Assembly: GCF_035953295.1 (NCBI RefSeq)
Contig: NZ_CP108370.1
Coordinates: 5,999,001-6,063,000, forward strand
Reading direction: 5' to 3'
From: Streptomyces sp. NBC_01335
Lineage (GTDB): Bacteria; Actinomycetota; Actinomycetes; Streptomycetales; Streptomycetaceae
DNA: 64,000 nucleotides
In this document: one piece after another, positions 6,746-15,837 of the stretch
Layout: each line of letters opens with the position of its first letter
Position numbering within the stretch: the stretch's first letter is position 1
Position numbers and translations under genes: made by a program
Notes under the pieces: model-generated
The model's database searches: none
The model's input: the letters and a program-made list of their open reading frames with translations, nothing else
What the model was told of the DNA's origin: nothing

Positions 6746-9637
6746 ATGACAGAGACGGCGAGCGGCCCGGCACGGAGTTCCCGCACCAAGGGAGCCAAGC
6801 CGAGCAAGGGTCTGCGTATCGAGCGCATCCACACCACCCCTGGCGTGCATCCGTACGACGAGGTGGCGTGGGAGTCCCGTGACGTCGTCATGACCAACTG
6901 GCGCGACGGCTCGATCAACTTCGAGCAGCGTGGCGTCGAGTTCCCCGACTTCTGGTCGGTGAACGCGGTCAACATCGTCACCAGCAAGTACTTCCGCGGA
7001 GCTGTCGGCACGCCGCAGCGCGAGACCGGTCTGCGTCAGCTGATCGACCGGATCGTGACGACGTACCGCAAGGCCGGAGAGGAGCACAGCTACTTCTCCT
7101 CTCCCGAGGACGCCGAGATCTTCGAGCACGAGCTGGCGTACGCCCTCCTGCACCAGATCTTCAGCTTCAACTCCCCGGTCTGGTTCAACGTCGGCACCCC
7201 CCAGCCGCAGCAGGTCTCCGCCTGCTTCATCCTGTCCGTCGACGACTCCATGGAGTCGATCCTCGACTGGTACAAGGAAGAGGGAATGATCTTCAAGGGC
7301 GGTTCCGGCGCAGGCCTGAACCTGTCCCGCATCCGCTCCTCCAAGGAGCTCCTCTCCTCCGGCGGCAACGCCTCCGGCCCGGTCTCCTTCATGCGCGGTG
7401 CCGACGCCTCCGCCGGAACCATCAAGTCCGGTGGCGCCACCCGCCGCGCGGCCAAGATGGTCATCCTCGACGTCGACCACCCCGACATCGAGAACTTCAT
7501 CGAGACCAAGGTGAAGGAGGAGGAGAAGATCCGCGCCCTGCGCGACGCGGGCTTCGACATGGACCTGGGCGGCGACGACATCACGTCCGTCCAGTACCAG
7601 AACGCCAACAACTCGGTCCGCGTGAACGACGAGTTCATGAAGGCCGTGGAGTCCGGCGGCACCTTCGGTCTGCGTGCCCGCATGACCGGCGAGGTCATCG
7701 AAGAGGTCGAGGCGAAGTCCCTCTTCCGCAAGATGGCCGAGGCGGCCTGGGCCTGCGCCGACCCGGGCATCCAGTACGACGACACCATCAACGCCTGGCA
7801 CACCTGCCCGGAGTCCGGCCGCATCAACGGCTCGAACCCGTGCAGCGAGTACATGCACCTGGACAACACCTCGTGCAACCTCGCCTCGCTGAACCTCATG
7901 AAGTTCCTCAAGGACGACGGCGAGGGCAACCAGTCCTTCGAGTCCGAGCGCTTCGCCAAGGTCGTCGAGCTGGTCATCACCGCGATGGACATCTCGATCT
8001 GCTTCGCGGACTTCCCGACGGAGAAGATCGGCGAGAACACCCGCGCCTTCCGCCAGCTCGGCATCGGCTACGCCAATCTCGGTGCCCTGCTGATGGCGAC
8101 CGGCCACGCGTACGACAGCGACGGCGGCCGCGCGCTCGCCGGCGCCATCACCTCGCTGATGACCGGTACCTCCTACCGCCGCTCCGCCGAGCTCGCCGCG
8201 GTCGTCGGCCCGTACGACGGCTACGCCCGCAACGCCGAGCCGCACCAGCGCGTCATGCAGCAGCACGCCGACGCCAACACCAAGGCCGTCCACGTGGACG
8301 ACCTGGACTCGCCGATCTGGGCCGCCGCCACGGAGGCCTGGCAGGACGTGATCCGCCTCGGCGCGAAGAACGGATTCCGCAACGCCCAGGCGTCCGTCAT
8401 CGCCCCGACCGGCACCATCGGTCTGGCGATGTCCTGCGACACCACCGGCCTGGAGCCCGACCTCGCCCTGGTCAAGTTCAAGAAGCTGGTCGGCGGCGGC
8501 TCGATGCAGATCGTCAACGGCACCGTGCCGCAGGCGCTGCGCCGCCTCGGCTACCAGCCGGAGCAGATCGAGGCGATCGTCGCCCACATCGCGGAGAACG
8601 GGAACGTCATCGACGCCCCGGCCCTGAAGACCGACCACTACGAGGTCTTCGACTGCGCCATGGGTGAGCGTTCCATCTCGGCCATGGGCCACGTCCGGAT
8701 GATGGCGGCCATCCAGCCGTGGATCTCCGGCGCGCTCTCCAAGACCGTGAACCTGCCGGAGACGGCCACGGTCGAGGACGTCGAAGAGGTCTACTTCGAG
8801 GCGTGGAAGATGGGCGTCAAGGCGCTCGCCATCTACCGCGACAACTGCAAGGTCGGCCAGCCCCTCTCCGCCAAGACCAAGGAGAAGGAGGCGGTCACCG
8901 CCAAGGCCGAGGAGACCATCCGTACCGCGGTCGAGAAGGTCGTCGAGTACCGCCCGGTCCGCAAGCGTCTGCCCAAGGGCCGTCCGGGCATCACCACCTC
9001 CTTCACGGTCGGTGGCGCCGAGGGTTACATGACCGCCAACTCCTACCCGGACGACGGTCTCGGCGAGGTCTTCCTGAAGATGTCGAAGCAGGGCTCCACC
9101 CTCGCCGGCATGATGGACGCCTTCTCCATCGCCGTCTCGGTCGGTCTGCAGTACGGCGTCCCGCTGGAGACGTACGTCTCGAAGTTCACCAACATGCGCT
9201 TCGAGCCGGCCGGCATGACGGACGACCCGGACGTGCGGATGGCGCAGTCGATCGTCGACTACATCTTCCGTCGCCTGGCGCTCGACTTCCTGCCCTTCGA
9301 GACCCGCTCGGCCCTCGGCATCCACTCCGCCGAGGAGCGTCAGCGTCACCTCGACACCGGCTCCTACGAGCCGACCGAGGAGGACGAGGACCTGCACACC
9401 GAGTCGCTGGCCCAGTCCGCCCCGCTGCACGTGGAGCCGCTGAAGGCCGTCGCCGCCCCGGTGGAGGCAGCCGAGAAGCCGGCGCCGCGGACCGCGCACA
9501 CCTCGGCCGAACTGGTCGAGATGCAGCTCGGCATCAGCGCCGACGCCCCGCTCTGCTTCTCCTGCGGGACGAAGATGCAGCGCGCCGGTTCCTGCTACAT
9601 CTGCGAGGGCTGCGGCTCGACCAGCGGTTGCAGCTGA
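6746..9637 (+). CDS. nrdJ: Adenosylcobalamin-dependent (class II) ribonucleotide reductase
   Basis: NrdJ reduces ribonucleotides to deoxyribonucleotides using a B12-derived thiyl radical, independent of oxygen. In its 963 residues QVSACFIL (about residue 158) supplies one redox cysteine. NPCSEYMHLDNTSCNLASLN (about residue 365) carries catalytic-core residues including the thiyl-radical cysteine. The C-terminal CFSCGTKMQ ... CYICEGCGSTSGCS is the Cys-rich tail that re-reduces the active site. The ATG at 6746 (MTETASGP) is chosen from family N-termini; an in-frame ATG at 6734 also exists, and GGGAGG lies between them. Codon use is strongly biased, as expected for a well-expressed gene. NrdR control is expected from the upstream boxes. 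No B12 riboswitch is visible here. Confidence 0.96.
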   Translation: MTETASGPARSSRTKGAKPSKGLRIERIHTTPGVHPYDEVAWESRDVVMTNWRDGSINFEQRGVEFPDFWSVNAVNIVTSKYFRGAVGTPQRETGLRQLIDRIVTTYRKAGEEHSYFSSPEDAEIFEHELAYALLHQIFSFNSPVWFNVGTPQPQQVSACFILSVDDSMESILDWYKEEGMIFKGGSGAGLNLSRIRSSKELLSSGGNASGPVSFMRGADASAGTIKSGGATRRAAKMVILDVDHPDIENFIETKVKEEEKIRALRDAGFDMDLGGDDITSVQYQNANNSVRVNDEFMKAVESGGTFGLRARMTGEVIEEVEAKSLFRKMAEAAWACADPGIQYDDTINAWHTCPESGRINGSNPCSEYMHLDNTSCNLASLNLMKFLKDDGEGNQSFESERFAKVVELVITAMDISICFADFPTEKIGENTRAFRQLGIGYANLGALLMATGHAYDSDGGRALAGAITSLMTGTSYRRSAELAAVVGPYDGYARNAEPHQRVMQQHADANTKAVHVDDLDSPIWAAATEAWQDVIRLGAKNGFRNAQASVIAPTGTIGLAMSCDTTGLEPDLALVKFKKLVGGGSMQIVNGTVPQALRRLGYQPEQIEAIVAHIAENGNVIDAPALKTDHYEVFDCAMGERSISAMGHVRMMAAIQPWISGALSKTVNLPETATVEDVEEVYFEAWKMGVKALAIYRDNCKVGQPLSAKTKEKEAVTAKAEETIRTAVEKVVEYRPVRKRLPKGRPGITTSFTVGGAEGYMTANSYPDDGLGEVFLKMSKQGSTLAGMMDAFSIAVSVGLQYGVPLETYVSKFTNMRFEPAGMTDDPDVRMAQSIVDYIFRRLALDFLPFETRSALGIHSAEERQRHLDTGSYEPTEEDEDLHTESLAQSAPLHVEPLKAVAAPVEAAEKPAPRTAHTSAELVEMQLGISADAPLCFSCGTKMQRAGSCYICEGCGSTSGCS

Positions 9638-9687
9638 TCCCAGCCGCTCGCACGCGCACTGGCGCGGACGCGTGACAGCTGATTGAC

Positions 9688-9733
9688 CGCCGAGGGCGGT
9701 GGACCCGGGAGACCGGGGCCACCGCCCTCGGCG
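9688..9733. terminator. Terminator hairpin after nrdJ
   Basis: CGCCGAGGGCGGTGG (9688-9702) and CCACCGCCCTCGGCG (9719-9733) form a perfect 15-bp stem with a 16-nt loop, 50 bp after the nrdJ stop. Confidence 0.8.
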
Positions 9734-9766
9734 CGTTTCCGTCGGGCTCAGGGAGCTCGGGACACC

Positions 9767-9835
9767 CCTGAGCGTTCCGGGCGTTCTGCCCTGAGCGTTC
9801 CGGGCGTTCTGCCCTGGGCGTTCCGGGCGTTCGGC
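9767..9835. repeat. Three tandem 23-bp repeats between nrdJ and the terD-like gene
   Basis: Three head-to-tail 23-bp units begin at 9767, 9790 and 9813; units 1 and 2 are identical and unit 3 has two changes. Each carries a GCGTTCCGGGCGTTC core. A shorter tandem duplication (TGGTCCTGTTCGT twice) follows at about 9849-9874. The repeats are noncoding, between convergent genes. Confidence 0.85.
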
Positions 9836-9932
9836 CTGCTGTTCGTCTGGTCCTGTTCGTTGGTCCTGTTCGTTCAACCGGGCCTTCGGAGCCCGCCTTC
9901 GGGGCCCTCGGGGTTTCAGATCCTTCGGGGCC

Positions 9933-10481
9933 TCACGCCGAGGGCGCGGCCTTGCCCATCTCGGCGGCGAAGGTGCCCGGGTCGCCGTCGAAGCCCCGGA
10001 GCACCGAGTGGAAGGTCCAGAGGCCCGAGCCGTCCCGGGTGAACTCGGCCACGACCGCCGCTGTCGCCGAGGCGACGCGCGAGAAGTCGTCCTCGGCCAG
10101 CTCGGTGTAGCCCTCGCGGATCTGCACGCCGGTGTGGACCACCGCCCCGAACGTCTTGCGGCCGTCGCGCTGCTGGATCGCCACGCCGACGACGACCCGT
10201 ACGTACCGCTCAGCGAGCCGGTCGAGTTCCAGGGTCATCACCTCGTCGAACCCGAACCCCTGGCCGTTCCTGCTGTCCCGGTTGAGGGTGATGGTGCCAT
10301 CGGGGGAGCGGCTGTCGAAGTGCACGAGGTAGTCGGGGTCGCCGAACGGGGCGTCGGCGACGTACGTGCCCGCGATGATGTCCAGGTCGTTGGGCGGTTC
10401 ACCGAGCTCGCTGGGGTCCCACTTGATCCGTACTTCGACCTTCTCGATGTCCTTGTTGGGAGTGCTGTTGGGGGTGCTCAT
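9933..10481 (-). CDS. TerD-family calcium-binding stress protein
   Basis: This 182-residue protein shows the TerD domain signature: a beta-sandwich start (EKVEVRIKWDP), an acidic DLDIIAGTYV segment, and DSRNGQGFGFDEVMTLELDRL, which resembles the conserved calcium-loop region. TerD-family proteins bind calcium and are linked to tellurite resistance and, in Streptomyces, to differentiation; the role of this copy is unknown. The ATG at 10481 has an AAGGGAAG ribosome site 6-7 nt upstream. The gene stands alone, convergent with nrdJ and divergent from the DUF4937 gene, without the other ter genes. Confidence 0.85.
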   Translation of the reverse strand: MSTPNSTPNKDIEKVEVRIKWDPSELGEPPNDLDIIAGTYVADAPFGDPDYLVHFDSRSPDGTITLNRDSRNGQGFGFDEVMTLELDRLAERYVRVVVGVAIQQRDGRKTFGAVVHTGVQIREGYTELAEDDFSRVASATAAVVAEFTRDGSGLWTFHSVLRGFDGDPGTFAAEMGKAAPSA

Positions 10482-10687
10482 CGGACTTCCCTTCATGCCG
10501 CTGCGCCATCGATCCGGTCCTATCACCTGATGATGGCTATAACTCTTCCCGGATCCAACCGCGTTGGCGCCGGGCGGCCGGATCGGGCCAGGTCCGGCCC
10601 GAAGTGACGTGAAGCGGCCGTGTGGTGACGGTCGCCCGTGCTCAGGGTGTGCGGTGCTCCCAGCGCTTGAGGTGTGCTGGGGGCGCC

Positions 10688-10732
10688 CGGTGCGCCCGGT
10701 GCTGTCGGTGCTCTCCGTGCGCTCGGTGCGCC
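10688..10732. repeat. Five degenerate 9-bp repeats in the terD/DUF4937 divergent region
   Basis: Units of the form CGGTGCNNN run from 10688 to 10732. The 465-bp divergent region otherwise shows a TTGACA hexamer at 10842-10847 and a -10-like element before the DUF4937 gene. Confidence 0.5.
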
Positions 10733-10933
10733 ACTCGAAGGCGAAGCAGCGCGACATCGGGGGGTTGATGAACAGTTCACTGCCCCGGGTGCGCGAGGTG
10801 AACCCGTACGTCCCCGAACGAGACACGGACCGCTGTGGCGATTGACACGATCGTTCTGTGTATCCCGCACCGGTTTGTGGACGGAGTTCGGACGTTCTCC
10901 ACCGGAGAGTGACGCGCGCCACGCCTGGAGCCG

Positions 10934-10939
10934 TACGAT
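10934..10939 (+). promoter_or_regulatory. Putative -10 (TACGAT) for a leaderless transcript
   Basis: TACGAT is followed by exactly 6 nt and then the GTG start at 10946, so transcription would begin at or next to the start codon. A GTGACG hexamer at 10909-10914 could act as a -35 with a 19-nt spacer. Confidence 0.5.
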
Positions 10940-10945
10940 GGCGCG

Positions 10946-11554
10946 GTGCTGGTCAAGTGGATGCGTTGCGCCGTGGTGGACCGTCATGGGTTCGAACAGG
11001 GGCAGCGACAGGGGGCGGGGCTGCTCGATGAGCCGGGGTTCCGAGGTCAGGGCGGCGGGTGGAGCCGGGGGCGTCCGGACGTCGCCCACGTCTTCGCGTT
11101 CTGGGAGAACCGGGTCTTCTACGACTCCTACATGGCGCGGACGGGCGACGGCGCGACCGCCGGGCGGCCGGGTGCGTACCGCGACGCGCAGGTCAAGCTG
11201 TTCGAGTACCGCTTCGACGTGAAGACGGGCTTTGAACCGGAATTCACCGACGCCGATGTCGTCCGCGTGGCCCACAGCAAGGTCCGTGAGGACCGGGTCG
11301 AGCACTTCGCGCTCATGCAGCAGCGGGTCTGGAACCCTGCCATGGCGGGATCGCCGGGCATGCTGCGAGGGGTCTTCGGCGAGGCGCCGGGCCACGAGTT
11401 CCTGGTGCTCTCCATGTGGCAGTCGAGCGCGGAGCGCGGTAAGTACCGGGTCCAGAGCGCCGAGCGGCTGTCGGAGCGCGCCGAGACCGAGACGGACGTA
11501 CTGGCGCTGAGCGGGGACGTCGTCCAGCTGGAGCCGTCCTGGACCGTCGCCTGA
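10946..11554 (+). CDS. DUF4937-family protein
   Basis: The 202-residue protein resembles actinobacterial and Bacillus YdbC-type DUF4937 proteins: it begins MLVKWMRCAVVD and contains paired segments (VAHVFAFWENRVFYDSYM; FLVLSMWQSSAERGKY) that suggest two related ferredoxin-like halves. That fold is shared with small monooxygenase or chlorite-dismutase-like proteins, but I see no cofactor motif. The start is set by the -10 element 6 nt upstream, implying a leaderless mRNA. Function unknown. Confidence 0.75.
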   Translation: MLVKWMRCAVVDRHGFEQGQRQGAGLLDEPGFRGQGGGWSRGRPDVAHVFAFWENRVFYDSYMARTGDGATAGRPGAYRDAQVKLFEYRFDVKTGFEPEFTDADVVRVAHSKVREDRVEHFALMQQRVWNPAMAGSPGMLRGVFGEAPGHEFLVLSMWQSSAERGKYRVQSAERLSERAETETDVLALSGDVVQLEPSWTVA

Positions 11555-11678
11555 CCTGGTCATGCCGTCATGCCGCCCTGGACCCGGCGGTCGGGCCTGG
11601 GCCTGACGCGGCCGGGCGCGGCCGGGGGCCGGGAGGTCCACTTCGCCGTTCGGGCGAGGCGTATTCGTTCGCAGCCCT

Positions 11679-11684
11679 TAGGGT
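11679..11684 (+). promoter_or_regulatory. Putative -10 (TAGGGT) for a leaderless transcript
   Basis: TAGGGT sits 6 nt before the ATG at 11691 and there is no Shine-Dalgarno sequence between them. No convincing -35 is seen. Confidence 0.4.
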
Positions 11685-11690
11685 CGTTCC

Positions 11691-12350
11691 ATGGCACGAC
11701 CGCAGCGCATCGTCCTCGTACGGCACGGAGAGTCCGAGGGCAATGTGGACGACACGGTGTACGAGCGTGAACCCGACCACGCCCTGCGACTGACGCACAC
11801 CGGGCTCCAGCAGGCGGAGGCGACGGGTTTCCGGCTGCGCGAGTTGTTCGGCGACGAGCGGGTGAGCGTGTACGTCTCCCCCTACCGCCGCACCCACGAG
11901 ACGTTCCGGGCGCTCGGGCTCGACCTCACCCGGGTACGGGTGCGCGAAGAACCCCGGCTGCGCGAGCAGGACTGGGGAAACTGGCAGGACCGGGAGGACG
12001 TGCGGCTCCAGAGGGCGTACCGGGACGCCTACGGGCACTTCTTCTACCGCTTCGCGCAGGGCGAGTCCGGAGCCGATGTCTACGACCGTGTCGACGCCTT
12101 CCTGGAGAGCCTGCACCGGAGTTTCGAGGACCCCGACCACCCGCCGAACGTGCTGCTCGTGACGCACGGGCTCACGATGAGACTGTTCTGCATGCGCTGG
12201 CTGCACTGGTCGGTCGCCGAGTTCGAGTCGCTGTCCAACCCGGGCAACGGCGAGACCCGGATGCTGCTGCTCGGACCCGACAACCGCTACACCCTCGACC
12301 GCCCGTTCGCGCGCTGGCGGACCCCGGAGCCGTACGGCATCACTGGATAG
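11691..12350 (+). CDS. Histidine phosphatase superfamily (phosphoglycerate mutase-like) protein
   Basis: The N-terminal LVRHGESEGN contains the catalytic RHG histidine (about residue 11). VYVSPYRRTHET and a second-histidine segment LLVTHGLTMRLF (about residue 155) complete the active site. The family includes mutases and many phosphatases; the substrate cannot be inferred, and GREQDWGNW-like features place it with cofactor-dependent phosphatases of the broad group. The 219 residues are typical. It is followed 64 bp later by the ADP-ribosylglycohydrolase-type gene in the same direction. Confidence 0.9.
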   Translation: MARPQRIVLVRHGESEGNVDDTVYEREPDHALRLTHTGLQQAEATGFRLRELFGDERVSVYVSPYRRTHETFRALGLDLTRVRVREEPRLREQDWGNWQDREDVRLQRAYRDAYGHFFYRFAQGESGADVYDRVDAFLESLHRSFEDPDHPPNVLLVTHGLTMRLFCMRWLHWSVAEFESLSNPGNGETRMLLLGPDNRYTLDRPFARWRTPEPYGITG

Positions 12351-12414
12351 AGCGATGGAGCGGCAGAGCGTTATCCCGAGCCGTCATGGAACTAGTGAAT
12401 AGAGTGGTAGGAAG

Positions 12415-13332
12415 ATGATCTCTTACTCCTCCGCAACCTTCGAACGTCGCTACGAACGCACCCTCGCCAGCCTGCGCGGTCTCTCCGTCGGAGACGCCCT
12501 GGGCTCCCAGTTCTTCGTCCCCGTGAACCTCCCGCTGCTGCGGAGCCGCACGCTGCCGCCCGGGCCCTGGCAGTGGACCGACGACACCGAAATGGCCTGC
12601 TCGGTGGTGGCCGTGCTCGCCGAGCACGGGCGCATCGACCAGGACGCGCTCGCGCACTCCTTCGCCGAGCGCCACGACTTCGACCGCGGCTACGGCCCCG
12701 CGGTGAACCGGATGCTCCGGCTCGTGCGCGAGGGTGGCGACTGGCAGGAACTGGCCGCCGGGCTGTTCCAGGGCCAGGGGTCCTGGGGCAACGGTTCCGC
12801 CATGCGCATCGCCCCGCTCGGCGCCTGGTACGCCGGCGATCCCGAGCAGGCCACCCACCAGGCCGAGATCTCCTCCTACACCACCCACCAGCACCGTGAG
12901 GCGGTCACCGGAGCGATGGCCGTGGCCGCCGCGGCGGCGCTCGCCGCCTCCCCCGGAGGATCGCCCCCGCCGGAGGAGCTGCTCGACACGGTGATCGCCC
13001 TGCTGCCGCGCAGCGCGGTGGTGGCCGGGCTCCGGCGCGCGAAGGACATGCTCGACTACGAGGACCCCACGACGGTCGCCGCGGTCCTCGGCAACGGCCG
13101 CCGCACCAGCGCCCAGGACACCGTCCCCTTCGCCCTCTGGTCGGCGGCCCGCTCCCTCGGCTCGTACGAGGAGGCGTTCTGGGTGACCGCCCAGGCGGGT
13201 GGCGACGTCGACACCACCTGCGCCATCGTCGGCGGAATCGTCGCGGCGGGCCAGGCCGGCGCCCCGCCCGCCGGATGGCTGGCACAGACCGAGGAACCGC
13301 CCGCCTGGGTGCCCGCCGAACCGCGCCTCTGA
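12415..13332 (+). CDS. ADP-ribosylglycohydrolase (DraG/ARH) family protein
   Basis: The 305-residue protein has the DraG-fold metal-binding motifs: GDALGSQF near residue 24, WTDDTEMA near residue 55 (the T-D-D metal ligands), and GGDVDTTCAIVGGIVAA near residue 260 (the C-terminal D-x-D-T ligands). Members remove ADP-ribose from proteins or small molecules using two Mg ions. The target here is unknown. A TAGAGT hexamer 9 nt upstream of the ATG suggests a very short leader, although AGGAAG just before the start may also help initiation. Confidence 0.9.
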   Translation: MISYSSATFERRYERTLASLRGLSVGDALGSQFFVPVNLPLLRSRTLPPGPWQWTDDTEMACSVVAVLAEHGRIDQDALAHSFAERHDFDRGYGPAVNRMLRLVREGGDWQELAAGLFQGQGSWGNGSAMRIAPLGAWYAGDPEQATHQAEISSYTTHQHREAVTGAMAVAAAAALAASPGGSPPPEELLDTVIALLPRSAVVAGLRRAKDMLDYEDPTTVAAVLGNGRRTSAQDTVPFALWSAARSLGSYEEAFWVTAQAGGDVDTTCAIVGGIVAAGQAGAPPAGWLAQTEEPPAWVPAEPRL

Positions 13333-13632
13333 CCGCTGATCGCCGTCGGCCGGGTTCTGGGGCACCCGGTCGGCGCGAACCGGTCTTACCGGGCGCACAG
13401 CGGGCGCACACCGGGCGCCCAGCGGGAGCGTTCGGGCGCGGAGCGTGGTCATGCCGTCCTTCGTGTCACGGTCCTGCCACAGGGTCCCTGGGGTCGGTGC
13501 GCGCGGGCCCCGCGCGGCTACTGTTTCGGCCACGCGCCGCCCGGTGATCTGCACCTGCGCGCGAGAGAACGAGACAGCGGGTGACGTGCCGACGCTCGGC
13601 CGTACGGCGCCCCCGCGCGGGGGAGGGGTCCC
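13333..13632. other. Intergenic region, 300 bp
   Basis: It holds an imperfect hairpin (CCGGGT/ACCCGG around 13350-13370) that could end the upstream gene, short GGGCGCACA-like direct repeats (about 13394-13425), and a possible -10 (TACTGT, 13519-13524). I see no gene. Confidence 0.5.
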
Positions 13633-15471
13633 ATGACCACGTCCGAGTCCGGCCAACCGTCCGAAATACCGGATCCGCAGGACACGTCGTCGTCGCTCGG
13701 TGGGGCCGGACAGCACGGTGGGTCCAGCAGTGCCGGTGGTGCCGGTGGTGCCGGTGGTGCGGCCGGTTCTGGCTCCGGCGGCGCGGCCGGGGCGCCGCCC
13801 GTATCACCGGTGGCCGGAAAACCGTCCGGCGGCAGCACGCATCCGCGTGCGGCGTCCCCGGTATCAGTACCGGCCCCGGCGGCCTCCCCGGCTCCGGCGT
13901 CGGCGGCCGCGCCCGCCAACCCCTGGCAGCTCCGGCCCGCGCAGCCGGGGGCGTTCGCCCGGGTCCGCCCCGCCGCTCCGCCGCCCATCGGGGGCGCGAC
14001 CCTGTGGGCGGTCCTCGCCACCGGCCTCCTCAGCGCCCTGCTGCTCGGCGACGGCCTCGGGATCAACCTCCTCCTGGTGGCGCTGCCCGCCGCGGCCGGA
14101 GCCTGGCTGGAGGCGCGCAGGGCCGGTCGCGGGGCGCGCGCGTGGACGCTGACCTGGGCGGCGGGCGGGCTGGCGCTGCTGGCGATCCCGGCACTGCTGG
14201 ATGCGGGCTGGCCTACCTTCCTCGCGGTGGTGTCCGCGGCCGCCCTGGGCTCGCTCGCCCTGCACGGCAGCCGGAGCTGGGTCGGTGTGTTCGCGGGGTC
14301 GCTGGGAGTGCTGGACGCGGTGGTCCCGGGCGTCGGATGGGGCTGGCGCGGCGTCCGTGCCCGGGCCACCGGCTCGCGGGCGCGCTGGGGCACCGTGCTC
14401 CGGACGGCCGCTGTCGCCGTGGTGCTGCTGCTGGTGTTCGGGACGCTCTTCGCGAGTGCCGACGCGGCCTTCGCGGACCTGCTCGGCGACGTCCTGCCGG
14501 ACGTCTCGCTGGGCGACGGGCCCTGGCGCATCTTCCTCCTCGCGCTGGGCCTGGCCGGCGCACTCGCCGCCGCACACACGGCCGCCGCCCCCACGCGCTG
14601 GGACGGGATCACCGTCCGGCCGGGGCGGGCACGGGGGCGGGTGGAGTGGGCGCTGCCGCTCATCGTGCTCGACGTGCTGTTCGCCGCGTTCATCGCGCTC
14701 CAGCTCGTCGTGCTGCTCGGCGGCTACGACAAGGTCCTGGAGGAGACGGGCCTGAAGCCCGCGGAGTACGCCCGCGAGGGCTTCTGGCAGCTGCTGTGGG
14801 CCACGCTGCTGACCCTGGTGGTCATCGCCCTGGCCCTGCGGCTCGCCCCGCGCGGTGGGGCGAAGGACCGCCTGCTCGTCAAGGGCGTGCTCGGCACCCT
14901 CTGCGTCCTCACCCTCGTCGTCGTGGCCTCCGCGCTACGACGCATGGATCTGTACGTCGAGGCGTTCGGCCTCACCCGGCTGCGCATCTCGGTGGCGGCG
15001 GTCGAACTCTGGCTCGGCGTCGTACTGGTGCTGATCATCGCGGCCGGCGTCTTCGGCGCCAGGCATCTCCCCAGGGCGGTGGCGGTCAGCGCCGCCGTGG
15101 GCGTACTGGCCTTCGGGCTGATCTCCCCCGACCGACTGATCGCCGAACAGAACGTCCAGCGTTACCGCGAGGGCAAGGCGATCGACATCACCTACCTGCA
15201 GAAACTGTCGGCCGACGCGGTGCCCGCTCTGGACGCGATTCCCGACGCGAGCATGCGCGCCTGCGCGCTCCGGGAGATCCAGAGCACGCTCCGGCGTTCG
15301 GACGCACCGTGGTACGCCACGAGCTGGAGCGAGGCGAAGGCGCGGGACATCCTCGCCGAGCGCCCCGTCGACCCGGCCGGAGCCCCGTGCCACGCGCTGA
15401 ACGACACCGACTACCGGATCGGCCGCGACCCCGCCGATCCCGGCGCCTCCGACCCGTACGACCCGTACTGA
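13633..15471 (+). CDS. Integral membrane protein, DUF4153/DUF4173-like
   Basis: A 612-residue protein with a Gly/Ala/Pro-rich cytoplasmic N-terminus (residues 1-110, including a GGAGGAGGA run) followed by about 12-13 hydrophobic segments from residue 117 to about 505. The C-terminal soluble tail has a conserved YREGKAIDITYLQKLSADAVPALDAIPDA segment (about residues 515-543) that includes a long helix-like stretch. This architecture matches actinobacterial DUF4153/DUF4173 membrane proteins, whose function is unknown. The start is supported by GGGGAGGGG about 5 nt upstream. The extreme C-terminus DPADPGASDPYDPY is acidic and repetitive. Confidence 0.75.
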   Translation: MTTSESGQPSEIPDPQDTSSSLGGAGQHGGSSSAGGAGGAGGAAGSGSGGAAGAPPVSPVAGKPSGGSTHPRAASPVSVPAPAASPAPASAAAPANPWQLRPAQPGAFARVRPAAPPPIGGATLWAVLATGLLSALLLGDGLGINLLLVALPAAAGAWLEARRAGRGARAWTLTWAAGGLALLAIPALLDAGWPTFLAVVSAAALGSLALHGSRSWVGVFAGSLGVLDAVVPGVGWGWRGVRARATGSRARWGTVLRTAAVAVVLLLVFGTLFASADAAFADLLGDVLPDVSLGDGPWRIFLLALGLAGALAAAHTAAAPTRWDGITVRPGRARGRVEWALPLIVLDVLFAAFIALQLVVLLGGYDKVLEETGLKPAEYAREGFWQLLWATLLTLVVIALALRLAPRGGAKDRLLVKGVLGTLCVLTLVVVASALRRMDLYVEAFGLTRLRISVAAVELWLGVVLVLIIAAGVFGARHLPRAVAVSAAVGVLAFGLISPDRLIAEQNVQRYREGKAIDITYLQKLSADAVPALDAIPDASMRACALREIQSTLRRSDAPWYATSWSEAKARDILAERPVDPAGAPCHALNDTDYRIGRDPADPGASDPYDPY

Positions 15472-15477
15472 CGGGGA

Positions 15478-15508
15478 CGCCCCCGCGCCGACACCGGGCG
15501 CGGGGGCG
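15478..15508. terminator. Terminator hairpin after the membrane protein gene
   Basis: CGCCCCCGCGCC (15478-15489) and GGCGCGGGGGCG (15497-15508) form a perfect 12-bp stem with a 7-nt loop, a few bases after the stop. Confidence 0.75.
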
Positions 15509-15837
15509 CACCGGAGCTGCCGGTCCGACCAGCCGATTGCCCGCTGGAACCGCACAGCCGGATACGTAACGGCGCCACCGCCCCGCCCGCGGTACGGCCC
15601 GCAATGGTGGTTCCCTCGGGCCCGCGGTGCGGCCGGCGGTGGCGGCCACCACTGGGGTCGGTGGTGCGGTCGGCGGTGGCGGAACCCACGGGCGGCTGGG
15701 CGGGTCGGGACCAACATCCCGGTGTCCGAGCGGATGCCCGTCCGGTCGCTGGACACCGCGTCTGCCGGGCAGTTCACGGAATGCCCGGTCCCCCGGGGTG
15801 TCGCCACCGCCGCCATCGGCGTACGCTGTCTGGCGCC
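15509..15837. other. Intergenic region before rnhB
   Basis: About 330 bp rich in GGTGGCGG-type runs (15640-15690). The only clear element is TACGCT (15822-15827), a possible -10 located 10 nt before the rnhB ATG. I see no gene. Confidence 0.5.

Noticed and set aside
6713..9877. 1054-codon open frame on the minus strand
   Set aside because: It is exactly antisense to nrdJ, a highly conserved gene. Long antisense frames are expected where third positions are nearly all G or C. The predicted protein is low-complexity Gly/Val/Arg.
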